Source of the DNA: Blastobasis lacticolella
Lineage: Eukaryota; Arthropoda; Insecta; Lepidoptera; Blastobasidae
NCBI GenBank assembly: GCA_905147135.1
Contig: LR990049.1
Span: 17,997,428-18,061,427, forward strand
DNA length: 64,000 bases
Direction of reading: 5' to 3'
The position numbers were made by a program, and so were the translations under genes. Positions 11,322 through 23,697 of this stretch are shown here, piece after piece. Within the stretch, counting starts at the first letter, position 1; every line of letters starts with the position of its first letter. Below the pieces are notes generated by a model that saw only the letters and a program-made list of their open reading frames with translations, had not been told where the DNA came from and did no database searches.

Positions 11322-11590
11322 ATTAGCATCACAACCCATAACAGTCCACTGCAGGACTTACCTGACCGCCCCTCCCACGAAAGAGGAGGTTATTGCCAAA
11401 ATCTCCATGCTTGGCAAGCGGATTGGAGATAACAGAGTTATAAATATAACAATGAAAAACGCTGCTGTCCACTTTCCGGTCTACATAGACTCTAGATCTT
11501 TTGCCTCGAAAACGTTAGACGCCTTATTCGACACCCACGAATGTAAGGGGTTGGAACTATTATACTCTGCCGGACACACACGACCTAATT
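11322..11590 (+). repeat. Dispersed repeat D, copy 3 (long)
   Basis: Starts ACAACCCATAACAGTCCACT then GCAGGACTTACCTGACC and continues through CCACGAAAGAGGAGGTTATT and GGATTGGAGATAACAGAG to ACTCTGCCGGACACACACG. Its start matches copy 4 at 15815. Confidence 0.8.
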
Positions 11591-12399
11591 GTGCTCAGGC
11601 CTGTAAAACACCACAAAGCCAACTAAAAATTCGGTCCCAACCGAAAAATTTCACCCAATAACAGATACTCGGCCGCGCCGTAAGATTTCCTGATTGGTCG
11701 ACGGATTTTTCCCTCGCTGTGTATATTTGCTTTGCGGATATAGGCCCGGGTTTTTGGTGGAATCACGGTGGAATGTACACATAACTCGTCGGGACAACTC
11801 CGGGCCTGCGCAAACAGAGACAGGAAGTGGATGCTTGGCAACAGATTATTTTCGAGACGTTTTTAATGGACTCATTTGGGGCGAGCCGTTTTAACAGCTA
11901 TCTGTATATTTATTTCGTAATGTATTTGTTTGTTGGCGTTATTTTTTGCGAGTTGCTTGCTCGTTTTCCTCCCTCTAATATAGAAAACTAGCAGACGCGG
12001 TTTTCGGATTATTTTTATGATTCAACTAGCCAGGCATTTTGGCCGCCATCTCACCTGGTGGTAAGTGACAATGCGGGCCATTTCTGTAAACGTTACTATC
12101 CCCTACCCTAGGACCCTATTATTTGCCGGGATAAAAAGAAGCGTATGACACTCGGGAATAATGTGGCATATTAGTAAAGGATTTTCAAAATCAGTTCAGT
12201 TGTTTCAGAGATTACCCCCAACTACCAAACTCACAATCTAACAAACATACAAATATTTACTCTTTATAATATTAGTATACAAGTATAGAAAAACAAGTGT
12301 ACGGCCCGCCTGATGGTAAGTAGTTACCGTAGCTTATAGAAGCAATACCAAGGGTATCGCCCGCGTGCCGACCCTGTAAACACCTTTGTTTTTCGTTAT
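11591..12399. other. Repeat fragments, no gene
   Basis: 11940-12290 holds CTAGCAGACGCGGTTTT, a CTAGCCAGGCATTTTGGCCG tail fragment (minus, 12018-12070), and TCAGTTGTTTCAGAGATTA with ACTCTTTATAATATTAGTAT, which is the closing motif of a common dispersed element also seen at 39300-39440. 12295-12390 matches the LINE 3' end at 119-250 (CGGCCCGCCTGATGGTAAGT, CAATACCAAGGGTATCGCCC). Confidence 0.55.
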
Positions 12400-14448
12400 G
12401 AAATATGGATGAAGTTTGTTTAAGTGTTAGTTATTGAGTGTAACTTGAAACTATCATTTGTAGGAATAATACAAGCATGCTACATCTTCGACCTCATCGT
12501 CGCTTTCCATCAGGTGAGTTGAGATCAAATGCAAGACTATTGAAATTAAAAAAAAATCATATGGCGGCAATACTAAATTAAACAACAGCGACCCCGTCAT
12601 TAGGCCAGATAAGTTTGTAACTGTAACTAACGACTATGTAAGTATACAACGCATGTTGATCAGTACTTTTTCATTAGTAAGACAGTTAATGTACAACTCA
12701 ATACAAAACCTTCAAATCTTGCCCCATAGTTAATCAACTAAACTCCACTCCATTTATCTTAAACGCACCCAATAGATACAATTACCAATAGAAAACTTTC
12801 AATCAAACTTAAATAGGCCAAGTATACATAACGAGTAGAGACACTGCCGAGGCACGAGTCGCATCTAAATTCAGATGGATGGGCCGTGGCTGATCGCAGA
12901 TTTGCATGATAAATCTATTACTTTAACGCCGGTCTCCTTTGGGGACATTAAGGTGCGAAACTCGCGCCCGTTTTACTGTACCAGTAAAATGAAACACAGT
13001 AGAGACTATAGAGAAATCGCAATCGTAATCTGGGAGGCTTGTGTTTTATAATGGATCCGTCCGATATCAAAATAATTGAGTGTGTGTATGCATTTTTTTA
13101 CAATTAAGATAATTTGCAAATTGCTATGAGGAACTTTTGAAGAATATTATTTGGAGACCTAAGTTAAGTCAATACGAAGGGGTTAGTTATAGGGTATGCG
13201 TTTATAATTGTACGCTTCAGCTGTCACTTCAGATCATGCCCAGCCAATAGCTAAGCTTAAATAATTCGCTGACGGCATTTTCATTAGTGGATTAAAAGTT
13301 AAGACGATATTCTCAGCATGTACGTAAATAACCCATTAACCCGGTACCTCAGTAAACGTACACAACAGTATTTTCTACAATTCCATAGCTCATATTATTT
13401 ATAAAACATAAAATTTATACCGACAATACAGTAGCTGCTTATACTTCGTTTTATTATCTCTTCGCTCATTAGCTGTTATTTTTAAGTAGCACCTGGAACG
13501 CTGGAGGGTTGTCTTTCTTGCAAATTTACAGAGCGACTATTTTCATTTTATTCCCGTTTCGCTTCTATATTGCTTTCCTCGACTTTGGAGAGCATTTTCA
13601 TATTTCGCCAAGGAATTTTACAAAAATATTAAGAAGTTTGAAATAAAATATTTAATTTTGTCTACGGATAACACGTGATCGAAAAGTTAAGAGCAATACA
13701 ACTATCAACATTCCAACGATTCCATGTTTAAACGGAAACCATAAATGAAAAGCTCGCGGAACAGTTCCCGGAAGCGGAAAAAGAGTCTGGAAACTTCTTG
13801 TTGCCCACAAAAAAGCTTGTGGAAATCTCACTCAAACTTCGGTAACAGCGTAAAGTTATCTCCCGTTAAAACTTGCTGAGCACTTTTCGGTGAAGTTTGG
13901 ACGTTTGGGAAGTGGCCGCCGTATGATGATGAAGTGGGACCTCTCTCGGACCCTTTTGTTCAAGACATGAAATACTGCTAGAAGAATTCGCTAAAGCGAT
14001 AAGCGTAGAAGATTTCGTCCCTGCTTGTTTGTTTCAATGTGTTTTTTTAATCTTTTATTTATAATCGGTCCAAACTGACTTGTCTTATTTGGTTAAGGAA
14101 ATTATGTATTTAAATGGATAATGTGCAACAATTGTGCAGTGTTGAAATTCACATTCGTAGCGTGATTGATACGGCAAGTCGTGGTTTTGGGCATTGTTTG
14201 TTCATCAAAGAGGACAAGTCAGTTTAAACAGATCATAGTTACTTATTTGTTTTTACGTTTCTTTTTTAACCCCCAACAGAGGTTTGTTATAAGTTTGACG
14301 TATGAATCACTCTCTCTCTGTGTGTGTACAGACACATGTCTGTAGGTTGTTCCAATTTCGATGCGGTTATCATTATTTGTAGTGTAATTTAAATTTTTGT
14401 GTTGCAGTGTTTCTGTTTGTGTAAATAACAGTTACTTATAAAAGAAAA
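12400..14448. other. Two kilobases with no recognised gene or repeat
   Basis: Apart from a LINE-tail scrap at 12480-12555 (CATCTTCGACCTCATCGTCG, CATCAGGTGAG) I see no repeat family members and no open frame worth calling. 13740-13920 is less AT-rich than its surroundings and may be unique sequence. Confidence 0.5.
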
Positions 14449-14760
14449 TCATCTTGGCGTTAATGTCCCGGCTGTGCTCTCGCGCACAAGGGCCCGGGGT
14501 CCGCCTTGACCATGATCCAGGATTTGGCAGGTCAGGTAATTACAGTAGAGCGACTGCCATCTGACCTCCATGACTCTGCTACCAGGGGAACCTGACCAGA
14601 TTGGATCATGGTTACACATCCAGTCACCTGAATGTGCAGGTTTCATCACGATGTTTTTCCTCACCTAATGTACATAACTCAGAAAACAGTTATTGGTTCA
14701 TGGCCAGAGCGGGATTCGAACCCGGGACCTCTAACTTACGAGTCGTATACTCTAACGGCT
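14449..14760 (-). repeat. SINE A, 5' end of head lost
   Basis: Minus-strand copy with CGCCAAGATGA end at 14449, TGGCAGGTCAGGTAATTACA body, GAATGTGCAGGTTTCATCAC and GGGATTCGAACCCGGGACCT (intact box B). The box A end is replaced at about 14760 by unrelated sequence. Confidence 0.85.
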
Positions 14761-15814
14761 AAAAATATACGTGTGGTACTCGGGGACTGCCGCGGTAAAG
14801 CTATTGCATGGCATTTTTTATCACCTTATGCAATAATAATTATTTATTTATTTTATTAATGCAGTATATATTTTTTTTTATATTAATTCGAGCTAATTAA
14901 TGTGAGCTTCGTACAGTCGTACCATATACATACACGTTAAGGTGCAACTAGTCGCGGGCTCGAACTCACTCGTGGACGCGGCCAAAAAGCACGCTGTCTC
15001 ACCTAGCATTGTGTCTAAAAGAGATAGAATCAGTTATGAGCAGTTAGCAGCTGGTCTACACGCATACGTCTAGTCGCACGCACACAAACACCGTGCCGAA
15101 GTCTGGCGAACTGAAACGACGTTAGACGATGCACGGCTTTCAACGCCGCACCGCTGTGCCGGTCGGAGTGGGGGGTGTTAGGTTTTTTTCGTTACGGAAT
15201 TTCTTGATTCGGTCGCCGCGCTCAAAACCCGCGATAAAAGCTATGCAATAGCTTAATAAAAATTTCTTATACTTATTTGAAATCTAGTTCAATGAAATGA
15301 AATGAAATGAAAGATATGTATTGATTAACAAGGACACCACATTACAACAATCACATAATATAAAATAAACAGTAATCATACAAATAAAAAACATATATAT
15401 CAAATTACAAAATTAATATATTTATTCGGAATTGCTGTGCTGTGGCACACCCTGTCAACAAAAGAAGTCACGGCCGGAGCCGAGGCGCTGATCTTCCGCG
15501 AGTCCCGCGGAGTGTGGTCTAGAACGCTGCGGTCTAAAAATTTAAATACCAGACAAATATACTACATAAATTTACCGTCTATACCTGTAAATTACTTATA
15601 TACTATACTTATAAATACTATACTAATAATATTTTAAAATATAAACATATTGTGTGTAGTCCTGCGTGATGCGCCGGCGCCGCCGGGGCGGCGGGGCTAG
15701 GGGCGCAAGCACCTAGGTCCTGCTAGTGGCTGCACTTGGCTCTTAGTTGATCAATCGAGATGGTCTGAACCTTGTTACATTAATATCGGTTCTTTAGTTT
15801 ATTAAATATTTGAG
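14761..15814. repeat. Unclassified repeat mosaic
   Basis: 14766-14830 (CGTGTGGTACTCGGGGACTG, AAAGCTATTGCATGGC) and 15455-15530 (CCGCGAGTCCCGCGGAGTGT) look like inverse relatives, and 15230-15250 repeats CGCGATAAAAGCTATGCAAT. An (ATGAA)n run lies at 15293-15313. A GC-rich patch (GCGCCGGCGCCGCCGGGGCG) lies near 15669. I cannot assign a class. Confidence 0.4.
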
Positions 15815-15936
15815 CATCATCATCATCATCACAGCCCATAACAGTCCACTGCAGGACTTCGGGCCTCTCCCACGAAAGGGGAGGTCATTGCCATAATCTC
15901 CACGCTTGGCAGGCGGGTTGGAGATCGCAGTGCAGT
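15815..15936 (+). repeat. Dispersed repeat D, copy 4 (3'-truncated)
   Basis: ATCATCATCATCATCACAGC then CCATAACAGTCCACTGCAGG through GGAGATCGCAGTGCAG. It shows the CAT-repeat leader of this family. Confidence 0.8.
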
Positions 15937-16503
15937 TGATGTAAATTTGAGCATAATGTAGGTACATTTTGTCGGGAGTTTTCCGATGTATATATATATC
16001 TGTTGGTTAGATTATTTATTCTTTGTTTGCTTTTTTGTATCATGGTGCGCTTCATGTAGTCTTTTATCATTATTTCTTCAGGAGATTAAGTATACATCTT
16101 ATTGGTAGGTCCGCTTAATAAGTATATCTATACTACGATAAAGCAATTTTAATGCACTGACAAGGATTGGTCGGGCGCGAAAACGAGGATTAACACCAAC
16201 AAAAACCTATTGCGAATTAATTTTTCATTAATCTCTCGCACAATCCACTTTTGTAAATGGACAAAGAACCCGGTTTTTCACTCTATTTTATTGTTCGGGC
16301 CTATGTTGGAACTTTACGGGGGTTTTTCGCAAAAACATGATAAATTGCCGAATGGGATTTTGGAGGGAGATTCGAACGGACAGGGTGTCTGTGTGGATAA
16401 ACCCGGCCTGTCTTTTTCACCAACGATTCACTCTCAGTGATTATTATAAACGTTCGTAATTACACCTAGCGAAGTATAAACGTTACGGGGTAGGTAAATA
16501 GAT
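15937..16503. other. Unassigned DNA
   Basis: No gene or repeat recognised; the 76-codon frame at 16210-16440 has no supporting feature. Confidence 0.5.
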
Positions 16504-16733
16504 GATTTTTTAAACTGTCAAGCGGGCCACCTGATGGAAAAAGGTTACCACTGCCTATAGACATTAGCAACACCAAGTATATTGCCAATGCGTTGCCGAA
16601 CTCTATAACACGTTCACTGCCAAAGCCACGGTTCCCCAAATCCCCGTCCCATCGAGCACTGGAAACCTTACTCACCGGTAGAAACACAATACTATTTAAA
16701 AGAGTATTATTTAGCTGCGATATTCTGTTAAAT
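16504..16733 (-). repeat. Dispersed repeat C, partial copy
   Basis: AAGCGGGCCACCTGATGGAA, CTATAGACATTAGCAACACC, GTTCCCCAAATCCCCGTCCC and CAATACTATTTAAAAGAGTA match the reverse of 8667-8998. About 35 bp around the CGTATGACA end is lost. Confidence 0.8.
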
Positions 16734-17002
16734 TCAAATAGATTTTTCTTTGTTGCTAATTTGTGTTAACGGGTTGTTGCTGCAAAACGCTCCTTATCTC
16801 TTTAGAGCCGTTTACACCTTTGCTTAATTAAACAACCTAAGTCTTCAGAGAGCAGATCAAAATGAAATGTATTGCTCACAGAATAAGATCCATTTTTGTA
16901 TCACGCATTTTGGAAAACAGAGCGGGCGCGTGAAATATGTGAGTCGCAGACTATTTCTATCATGATATCGTTAATGTCTTCGTCATTATCATCATCATAA
17001 CC

Positions 17003-17343
17003 ATCATCCTGGTCGCGTTAATATCCCGGTTGGCTCTCGAGTACGAGGATTCAGGGTCTGCCTTAACCATGATCCAGGATTTGGCGATCAAGTAATTGCA
17101 GTGGAGCGACTACCATCTGACCTCCGTGACCCTGCTACCAGGGTAGACCACATTAGACCATGTTTATAAATACAGTTGCCTGCATTTGCAGGTATCACCA
17201 CGATGTTTTCCCTCACCGTAAAAGCATCGGTTAGAATTTAACTAATGTACATAAGTGAGAAAAGGGTCATTGGTACATGGCCGCAGAGGAATTCGGACCC
17301 GGTACGGTCCGGTCGGATACTCAACCGCCCGGCCACCGTCGCT
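17003..17343 (-). repeat. SINE A, near full length
   Basis: Complete from the ATGATGG tail side (CATCATCCTGGTCGCGTTAA) to the tRNA-like head (CGGCCACCGTCGC). Box B is mutated (GAATTCGGACCCGG). About 340 bp. Confidence 0.85.
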
Positions 17344-17349
17344 TGTCGT

Positions 17350-17670
17350 TAATTTTTTTTTATATGATACGGTAGTAAAACAGGCAAGCGGGCCACCAGA
17401 TTGAAAGTGGTTACCGCTGCCTAACACCGAGTAACATCAAGAGTATCGCCAATGCGTTGCCCACCTCTATAACAGGTTACTTTGGAGGCAAAAAGGCAAA
17501 AGTCCCTCCACTGCCAAAGCCACGGTTCCCCAAATTCCCACCCCATGGAGAACTGGAAACCTTACTCACCTTACATTTAAAAGAATATTGTTTAGCTGCG
17601 GTATTCTGTAAGGTGGAGGCACTTCCCCAGTCGGGCGGCTCCAATTCGAACGGGATACCCCGCTATAATG
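17350..17670 (-). repeat. Dispersed repeat C, near full length
   Basis: Directly follows the SINE A copy. It runs from TATATGATACGGTAGTAAAA through CAAGCGGGCCACCAGATTGA and CCACGGTTCCCCAAATTCC to AATTCGAACGGGATACCCCG. Confidence 0.8.
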
Positions 17671-18651
17671 TATAATAATATAAAATACAATGTCCTCGTA
17701 ATAGCAAACAAAATTCTCTATCCGTAATAGTACACGCAGCTTGTGTTCGTTGCACGAGCACGTGGACTGTAACGTTACAGTTAAGGAAACGTTAAATATA
17801 CTCTAACTAAATGGTGTGGAATGTTCCCGATAAATTCTCGGAAATAGTAGGGATATTTCCCGATCTAGTCTCTACCTTAGGTTGTAAGGTAGAGGATGGT
17901 TATGGAAAAGTTTAAATGACGTCTAAATGGTATGAAATGTTTCCGATACACTTTTCTGGTAGCCCATCACCGTAACGGCATTATTTGACTTATTAATATT
18001 TACAAAATACTATTAGTTTCTCTTGATTTATGCATGTATAGGTACTATTATAAAACTCTAAAAAAGCCGTGTCTATACATTAAAGATATTTCAGAAAAAA
18101 TTCTCGTCATAGGGTTTGCTCTATTATTAATTAGGTACTTATTAGTAGGAATATCATTGGCACTTCACGCTCAGTATGATCAACGGGCCTGATTTAAAAG
18201 TCCTATACAAGAATAACTAACTACTTCCAGTCGTCACGTTCTCTTTGCTGTAGGTCTGCTGGAAGATATTTCTTTTTAGAAATAAGTAGTGCCTTTTGTG
18301 TCATGTATATATTTGCCATATCTTTGTTACCATTTTTGTGTGCAATAAACTATTAAATAAAATAAATAAATAAATAATGTAACTGATGAACTCAGCTATG
18401 GCTTGCGCACTTGTTTGATCACGGCATATATTGGCAGCTTAAACCATGCACAATCGTACTTCTGAGAAACGGCCGTAATTGATAGAGCTTTCCCGTGTAG
18501 ATGTCAATAGGCACTCTGGCTTGATGCTTTATTTTCCCCGCAGGCTGAGAAACTGTGTTGTTGTAAGTTGTTTGGTTTCGCATCAGTATCGTTTTCGTTT
18601 CGATGTATCTTTGGTCTTTTGTAGTTAATCACTGAAATCTTTCTCAGAAGA
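17671..18651. other. AT-rich DNA; LINE-like tail near 18300-18378
   Basis: No gene. 18300-18378 (TTTGCCATATCTTTGTTACC, GTGCAATAAACTATTAAATA, then AAAT repeats) looks like the 3' tail of a LINE. Confidence 0.45.
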
Positions 18652-18905
18652 GACAGGATTTGGAAGATCAGGTTATTACAGTGGAGCGTTTGCAACCTGA
18701 CCTCCGTGACTCTGTTAATAAGGGAATCTGACCAAATTGGATAATGGTCACACATTCAATCGCCCGAATGTGCAGGTTTAATCACGATGTTCTCCCTCAC
18801 CGTAAGAGCATCGATTAGTGTTCAACTAATGTATGTAACTCAGTTAAAAGTCATTGGTACAGTGTCATTGCACTGGGGTTGGCACCACAACCACTGGGCC
18901 ACACA
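18652..18905 (-). repeat. SINE A, partial
   Basis: Carries AGGATTTGGAAGATCAGGTT, GTGACTCTGTTAATAAGGGA, CCCGAATGTGCAGGTTTAAT and a decayed head (CACTGGGGTTGGCACC). The GGCGTTAATG tail is missing. Confidence 0.75.
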
Positions 18906-18994
18906 TCATGGTAGGTACGGACAGTAACAGTGGTGGGTAGTTAATTTATTGTCTATTATTAGTTATTTATTTCAGGTAACTGAGGCCTATATTA

Positions 18995-19165
18995 TCATCA
19001 TCATCATCATCATCATTTGCCAGCCCTTATCCCATTCATTTGGGGTCGGCACAGTATGTTTTCTATCCGCTGTCATATCAACGCTTACCTCTTGCAAACT
19101 GATATCCTTCATAACACAATCCATCCATATTTTCTTTGGTCTCTCACCACTGGGCCACGTACGGA
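18995..19165 (-). repeat. LINE-like 3' end with ATC-repeat leader
   Basis: (ATC)n at 18995-19015, then TTTGCCAGCCCTTATCCCAT, TTGGGGTCGGCACAGTATG and a TCCATCCATATTTTCTTTGG block, which I associate with reversed 3' ends of RTE-like elements in insects. Only one copy is in the window, so the assignment is tentative. Confidence 0.45.
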
Positions 19166-19500
19166 CAGTAACAATTTTAGGTTATTAAATTTAGTAACAC
19201 ACAGTCCCTCTTGGCTTCAGTAAACGGATTTCTTGAGACCGCAGACAGGGTCCGCATTAGGGCATAATTGGGTGGAAATTTTTAATCCCAGTCTGAACAG
19301 GGCTGTCTGCAAATTGGACAATGAATATTTTTATCCCCCTTTAATTACGTAAGGTATTTGACTTATTTTGGTCACGTTTTTTGTTGTTATTATAAAGTGT
19401 CGACATTTGCTCTCAAAAAATTGTTCGCCATAACGTCCCATGTCAGATTCAGCTTTGCTTTTGATTATTATTTGCAAGTTGATTATCGTGTGTACTGAGA

Positions 19501-19769
19501 AGCGTCGGTGGCCGAGTGGTTAAGGTGTCTGACTCGAAAGCGAGAGGTGCCATTTTCGAATTCCACTGAGGCCTTGTACCAAAGACTCTTTTCTAAGTTT
19601 TGTACATTGGTTTAATGCTAACCGATGCGTTTACGTCGAGGGAAGTAGTACTTCCCTGTAATTACAGTGGCTCTGCTGTAATTACCTGATCTGCCAAAAT
19701 CTTGGATCATAGTCAAGGCGGTCCCCGGACCCTCATGTGCGAGTTCATAACCGGGTCATTAACACCAAA
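19501..19769 (+). repeat. SINE A with internal deletion
   Basis: Head AGCGTCGGTGGCCGAGTGGT (box A intact), then a decayed box B (TTTTCGAATTCCACTG), AACCGATGCGTTTACG, TAATTACCTGATCTGCCAAA and the end GTCATTAACACCAAATGAG. The part with CACATTCAGGCGACTGAATG is deleted. Confidence 0.8.
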
Positions 19770-21240
19770 TGAGAAAACGGGCAATAGCATTTCACACTTT
19801 CTGTTGAATACTTTCAATACTGCGACCATACGTCTTCCAAGCGTGGAAATCGCTGCAATTTCCCTTTATTTCAGAAGATTGATAGTTATAACAGCGACCA
19901 GGCTAGCGTGATTATAATACCAGTTTGTAACATGCTATCGGTACATACAAAAAGTGAACCATTACTTATTATTTTTAACAAGCTTTTATTTAACTTGACA
20001 TGTTAGTATGTGGGTCAAATCTTGCAAGTGAATAAATTGAACTGAAACGATTGAGTTGAAATTTAGCATACACGTTTTCTTTGGACGACAAAGTAGCATG
20101 GCGGACTTTCTACATCCAGTACCTATATTATACTCCAACGAATAAATGCCTCATAAGAGGGTCTAGAGTAAGCAAGCAGGTAACTCAAGCAAACTAAGTT
20201 ACTCATAGGGTAACTTTATCATAACTTATACGGGACTCACCAGTAACCTACAATCATGAAATTCGGCAACAGGCAAGGTTATATTTACGGATCAAGCTTT
20301 AAGAGCTGTTGATATTTTGCCCAATGAAAAAACTTGCTATTGAAGTGTAAAACAGCATGCGCAATAATCGAATTCTCAAAATGTTCGTCAAAAGAATGTA
20401 CAACAACAAAATAATTCATTACTTTCGACTTTTTAACCCAATGCGTCGGTAACATAGCGACTCTAGACTAATTTCCGAATAAAATTACATAGGGATCATT
20501 AAACGGCTCTCTCATTCAAAGTTTCAGCTTTTTGTCTTCTTTTGACCTTGTGTCATTCATCACACTTATTTCCGCCCACTTCATGCCACTAGCACGACGA
20601 CTCATCGTGGAACAAATTAGGACGATCGTAAAATCTGCCATGTGGTGTGGCGATACTGATAATCGAATATAGCACTGACTTTCAACTCAATGAAAGTGTT
20701 GTAACAGGCAACTAACTACTAAGCTGTCCTGTATTTTACTGGAGCTCCCGTATTTCAATAAAAAAAGTCCTGGGTTTCAATAACTTATCTCTTTTGGTAG
20801 ACTGGTAGATAATGCTATTTTAGCTTTAAGTCCGCCAATGTACTGTTTGTGCATGAAGTATATACAGGATCATACCATATATCCCTTATATTTGAATAGT
20901 AACATTGCTCTCTCCTACTTATTGCAGGTACTGCATAAATAACAATAATAATGTTTGTTGATTTTAATTTCAATTAATATCTGCGTTCATAATGTTGTCC
21001 CGTATTTTTTCCTTAATTTTAGATTACGTGTCCAGTAAAATAAGCACACAGGATTGGGTACTAAGGTCTTAGATACAGACCAGTTTTTATCTCCGTAGAC
21101 GAGAAAATGTGCGACATGGCTTTCTGTTGTGCAATTATTATTGGATCGATCGATCGAGTGCGATCATCAATCCGCCTGCCAAAATGTGGAGATAATAATC
21201 GCCTCCACAAATGTGTAAAAAAGGCTCAGATGTTATGATG
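19770..21240. other. No recognised feature
   Basis: AT-rich sequence of about 1.5 kb with no gene and no member of the repeat families defined elsewhere in this window. Confidence 0.5.
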
Positions 21241-21365
21241 GGCAGCATATCATGATCGTCCTAGCTGTTAATCCCGGCCTCGAGTCCTGTTTTCCGCCCT
21301 TTTCCTATTTTTCTCGATCTTGAGCATGCTCGCGTCGTAAGCCGTCGGCAGTCTGTAGCCCATCA
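21241..21365 (-). mobile_element. RTE-like LINE 3' fragment
   Basis: TGATCGTCCTAGCTGTTAAT, CCCGGCCTCGAGTCCTG, TTTCTCGATCTTGAGCATGC, CGCGTCGTAAGCCGTCGGCA match the reverse of the 54620-54705 sequence. Non-coding remnant. Confidence 0.6.
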
Positions 21366-22074
21366 TCTTCCTTTATTAAGGAAACAGAAACTATACACGG
21401 TCTAACGCGCCACAGTCCCGCTCAACAATATTGCTCCCAATAAATAATGTTGGCTATCAATTCACGCCTCCAACGTAATGAAACTCGCTATTTGTTCCCT
21501 CCATAAACAAAATCCTCCTTTATGGCGGATTGCGAAGGTTTTACAAGCCGTGTTCCTTGCCTGGAAATCCCCTTTGCGCGAAAAACGACTTTACATACAA
21601 CCCCATCAGCTTGGTTAAGGTATGAAGCGCGGAGTTTTAATAAAGTCCAAGTTTGTTGCCACCATTTGTTAGCCGGCGATCTGATGAGGAGACGTCATTA
21701 TTTTGATTGCATTCTCCATTATGTTTTATGAAGGTGTGGATGCAGCCAAATCTAAGGTCGTGATTGTTACTTAAACTAGCCCTATTATAGAGGGTGGAAA
21801 TAGCTCAGTATTCCTAACGACGATAAAAAGAAACTTAACAAAATGTTTGTTTTACGTGCTCTTTTACATACATGTTAGATATAGGATGTCGATAACAGCG
21901 GAAAGGATTTTTAGCATTTCGAAACAATATATGTCAGATTTCAAACCAGAAAATTAAAAACAAAATGTCGATCTCCAAATTGTTTTTATTTCAAGCCAGT
22001 GTCATCATATTAGCGGGGTCAATAACCTCAAATAAATATAATGAAGTTTTACTTTTACACTAATATAGATCATT
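21366..22074. other. No recognised feature
   Basis: No gene is supported; the 69-codon frame at 21522-21731 is isolated. Confidence 0.5.
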
Positions 22075-22285
22075 ATCATCATCCGAGCGGTCAATCCTGG
22101 CGATTGCTAGGGTCCTGCTTTGTTTTCTCCACTTTGCCCGATTCGGTATCCTCACGTCGTAAGCCTTTGGCTCTCGCGTCCGATTTAGTGATGTCAATCA
22201 ATCCCTTCTTAGGTCTCCCACGGGACCTCTTTCCTGATACAAGCAGGTTTAGACACCTGCTTAGACAAATATAAATAATCAACAT
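22075..22285 (-). mobile_element. RTE-like LINE C-terminal remnant just upstream of exon 1
   Basis: The minus strand encodes LSRCLNLLVSGKRSRGRPKK, GLIDITKSDARAKGLRREDT and ESGKVEKTKQDP, the recognisable end of an RTE-like reverse transcriptase (GRPKKRW-D, then L-x-P-x-DA-x-R-W+). It is 5'-truncated and ends with a GATGATAATGA tail near 22066-22082. It stops about 46 nt before the splice acceptor at 22332. Confidence 0.75.
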
Positions 22286-22331
22286 TATTATTATTAAATA
22301 GTATTAAAGTACTGTTTTTCTTTTGTTACAG

Positions 22332-23135
22332 AAAGTATCGACAAATCGGGTGAAGATCCTGTCGTGTCAGCACTAAGGCCATTCGGAGCTCCGGATGACG
22401 ATGGAACCCCCAAAGAAAGCTACATAGATACATTCCAAAAACTATTTGTAAACTATTCCTCTAATACAAGTCACCAGAGGCATGAGCCTAATCTCGAAGA
22501 CGTGTCACTTCTCGACCATTTTTTAAACGTAGAACACAGTTATGAGAGCAATGACACACAGAGGATAGCAATGGAAGATATACTACTAAATACTGATAGT
22601 AAAGACATTACAAATGAAACAGTGGCGGAGGCTGAAAACGCCACAGTTACAAAACCAAGTGTTCATGAGGACGTTGTTACTAAATTCTTAAGGTTAATAG
22701 AAACGCAACATTTGTTAGGTGAAAATTGTACAGCCGGTACACATTTAAATTTAGGTGAAGGTGTTGTGGACAGATATGCTCAAGAGAGGTTTAGAATAGA
22801 AGCAGACGTTGCTGTAAATAGAGCTAATATGTTAACTAGGTTATGGAAATACGCTGGACCGTCAGTGATGCATAATGAGTATTTGTTACATGCTAGTGTT
22901 TTTGCAATGGTGGAGTTCGATGACGATATATTCGCAGCCGGGAATTGTTATGATCAGTATCAATATAAAGACTATCAGCTGTTTTGTCCGTTCGCATACC
23001 GTCTTCCAGAGGGGCCAATCCTGGCGAAGGATTTGGCAGTGGAGTACAAATATTTGAGCAACACTTCGGAGTGGTTCTACATCGCCCGCAAGAATGCGGA
23101 GCGTGTGATCCGGAACCACAACCAGTTTCGAAGAG
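22332..23135 (+). CDS. Gpr158-like: GPR158/GPR179-like orphan class C GPCR, ectodomain exon (first in window)
   Basis: An internal exon of a cell-surface receptor related to vertebrate GPR158/GPR179 and Drosophila CG31760. Vertebrate GPR158 is reported to bind glycine through an extracellular Cache domain. The exon follows TTTTCTTTTGTTACAG and ends before GTAAGTG. It is 804 nt, enters and leaves in phase 1, and has no stop. About 268 residues are encoded. The first ~100 are acidic, low in hydrophobics and rich in N-glycosylation sites (NYS, NTS, NDT, NET, NAT). From about residue 110 the sequence looks folded (FLRLIETQHLLGENCTAG, RANMLTRLWKYAG), with DDDIFAAGNCYDQYQYKDYQ, LFCPFAYRLPEG and AVEYKYLSNTSEWFYIARKN typical of the Cache region. 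There is no signal peptide here, so at least one earlier exon lies more than 22 kb upstream or before the window. The receptor identification is from memory of the family. Confidence 0.82.
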
Positions 23136-23697
23136 GTAAGTGTTGAGATTTTAGCGATATAACTCTTATTACTATATAACTATCTTTTTTATAATTTATA
23201 CTTAGTTTTTGTTAATATATAAATATTTTCGTCATTGCTAGTGCCCGACCGAAGGTCAATTTCTGGCCGAAGCCGAAGACGAATGTTTAAAAGCTCTGAA
23301 AAATTCCATTCAGGATTGGCTACAAGCTACAAGTTAATAAATAACGAAGTCACAACAAGAAATTTATGAGAAGTTTTGTAAAACTAACAAGAGTTTTACA
23401 AAACTAGGTATAGGTCGCCCTGATCCGTAATTATTAATATTAACCGTTTTTAATAATTGAAATTAAGGTTTATATTCACTGTAGATATATTATAGAAAGG
23501 CAAAAAACTAAAAAAAAGGAAATTTCAACATTAACAAATTAATAAAATTTTGAAATCATGTGAATGATAGGAATATTTATTAAATGAAGACGCCAGGAAC
23601 CTTCGGCGATACCTACCGGCCGGGTTTTGTGCCGAAGCTGAAGGTTTCGTCGACGGTGGTTTTTTAGCTGAAGGTTGCCGAAGTGAAAGCCGCTTTG

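Noticed and set aside
18995..19016. ATC repeats considered as part of a CRISPR-like array
   Set aside because: Simple trinucleotide repeats at LINE/SINE ends; no repeat-spacer structure occurs anywhere in the window.
22886..23119. Antisense frame overlapping receptor exon 1
   Set aside because: Shadow of the coding exon, no motif.
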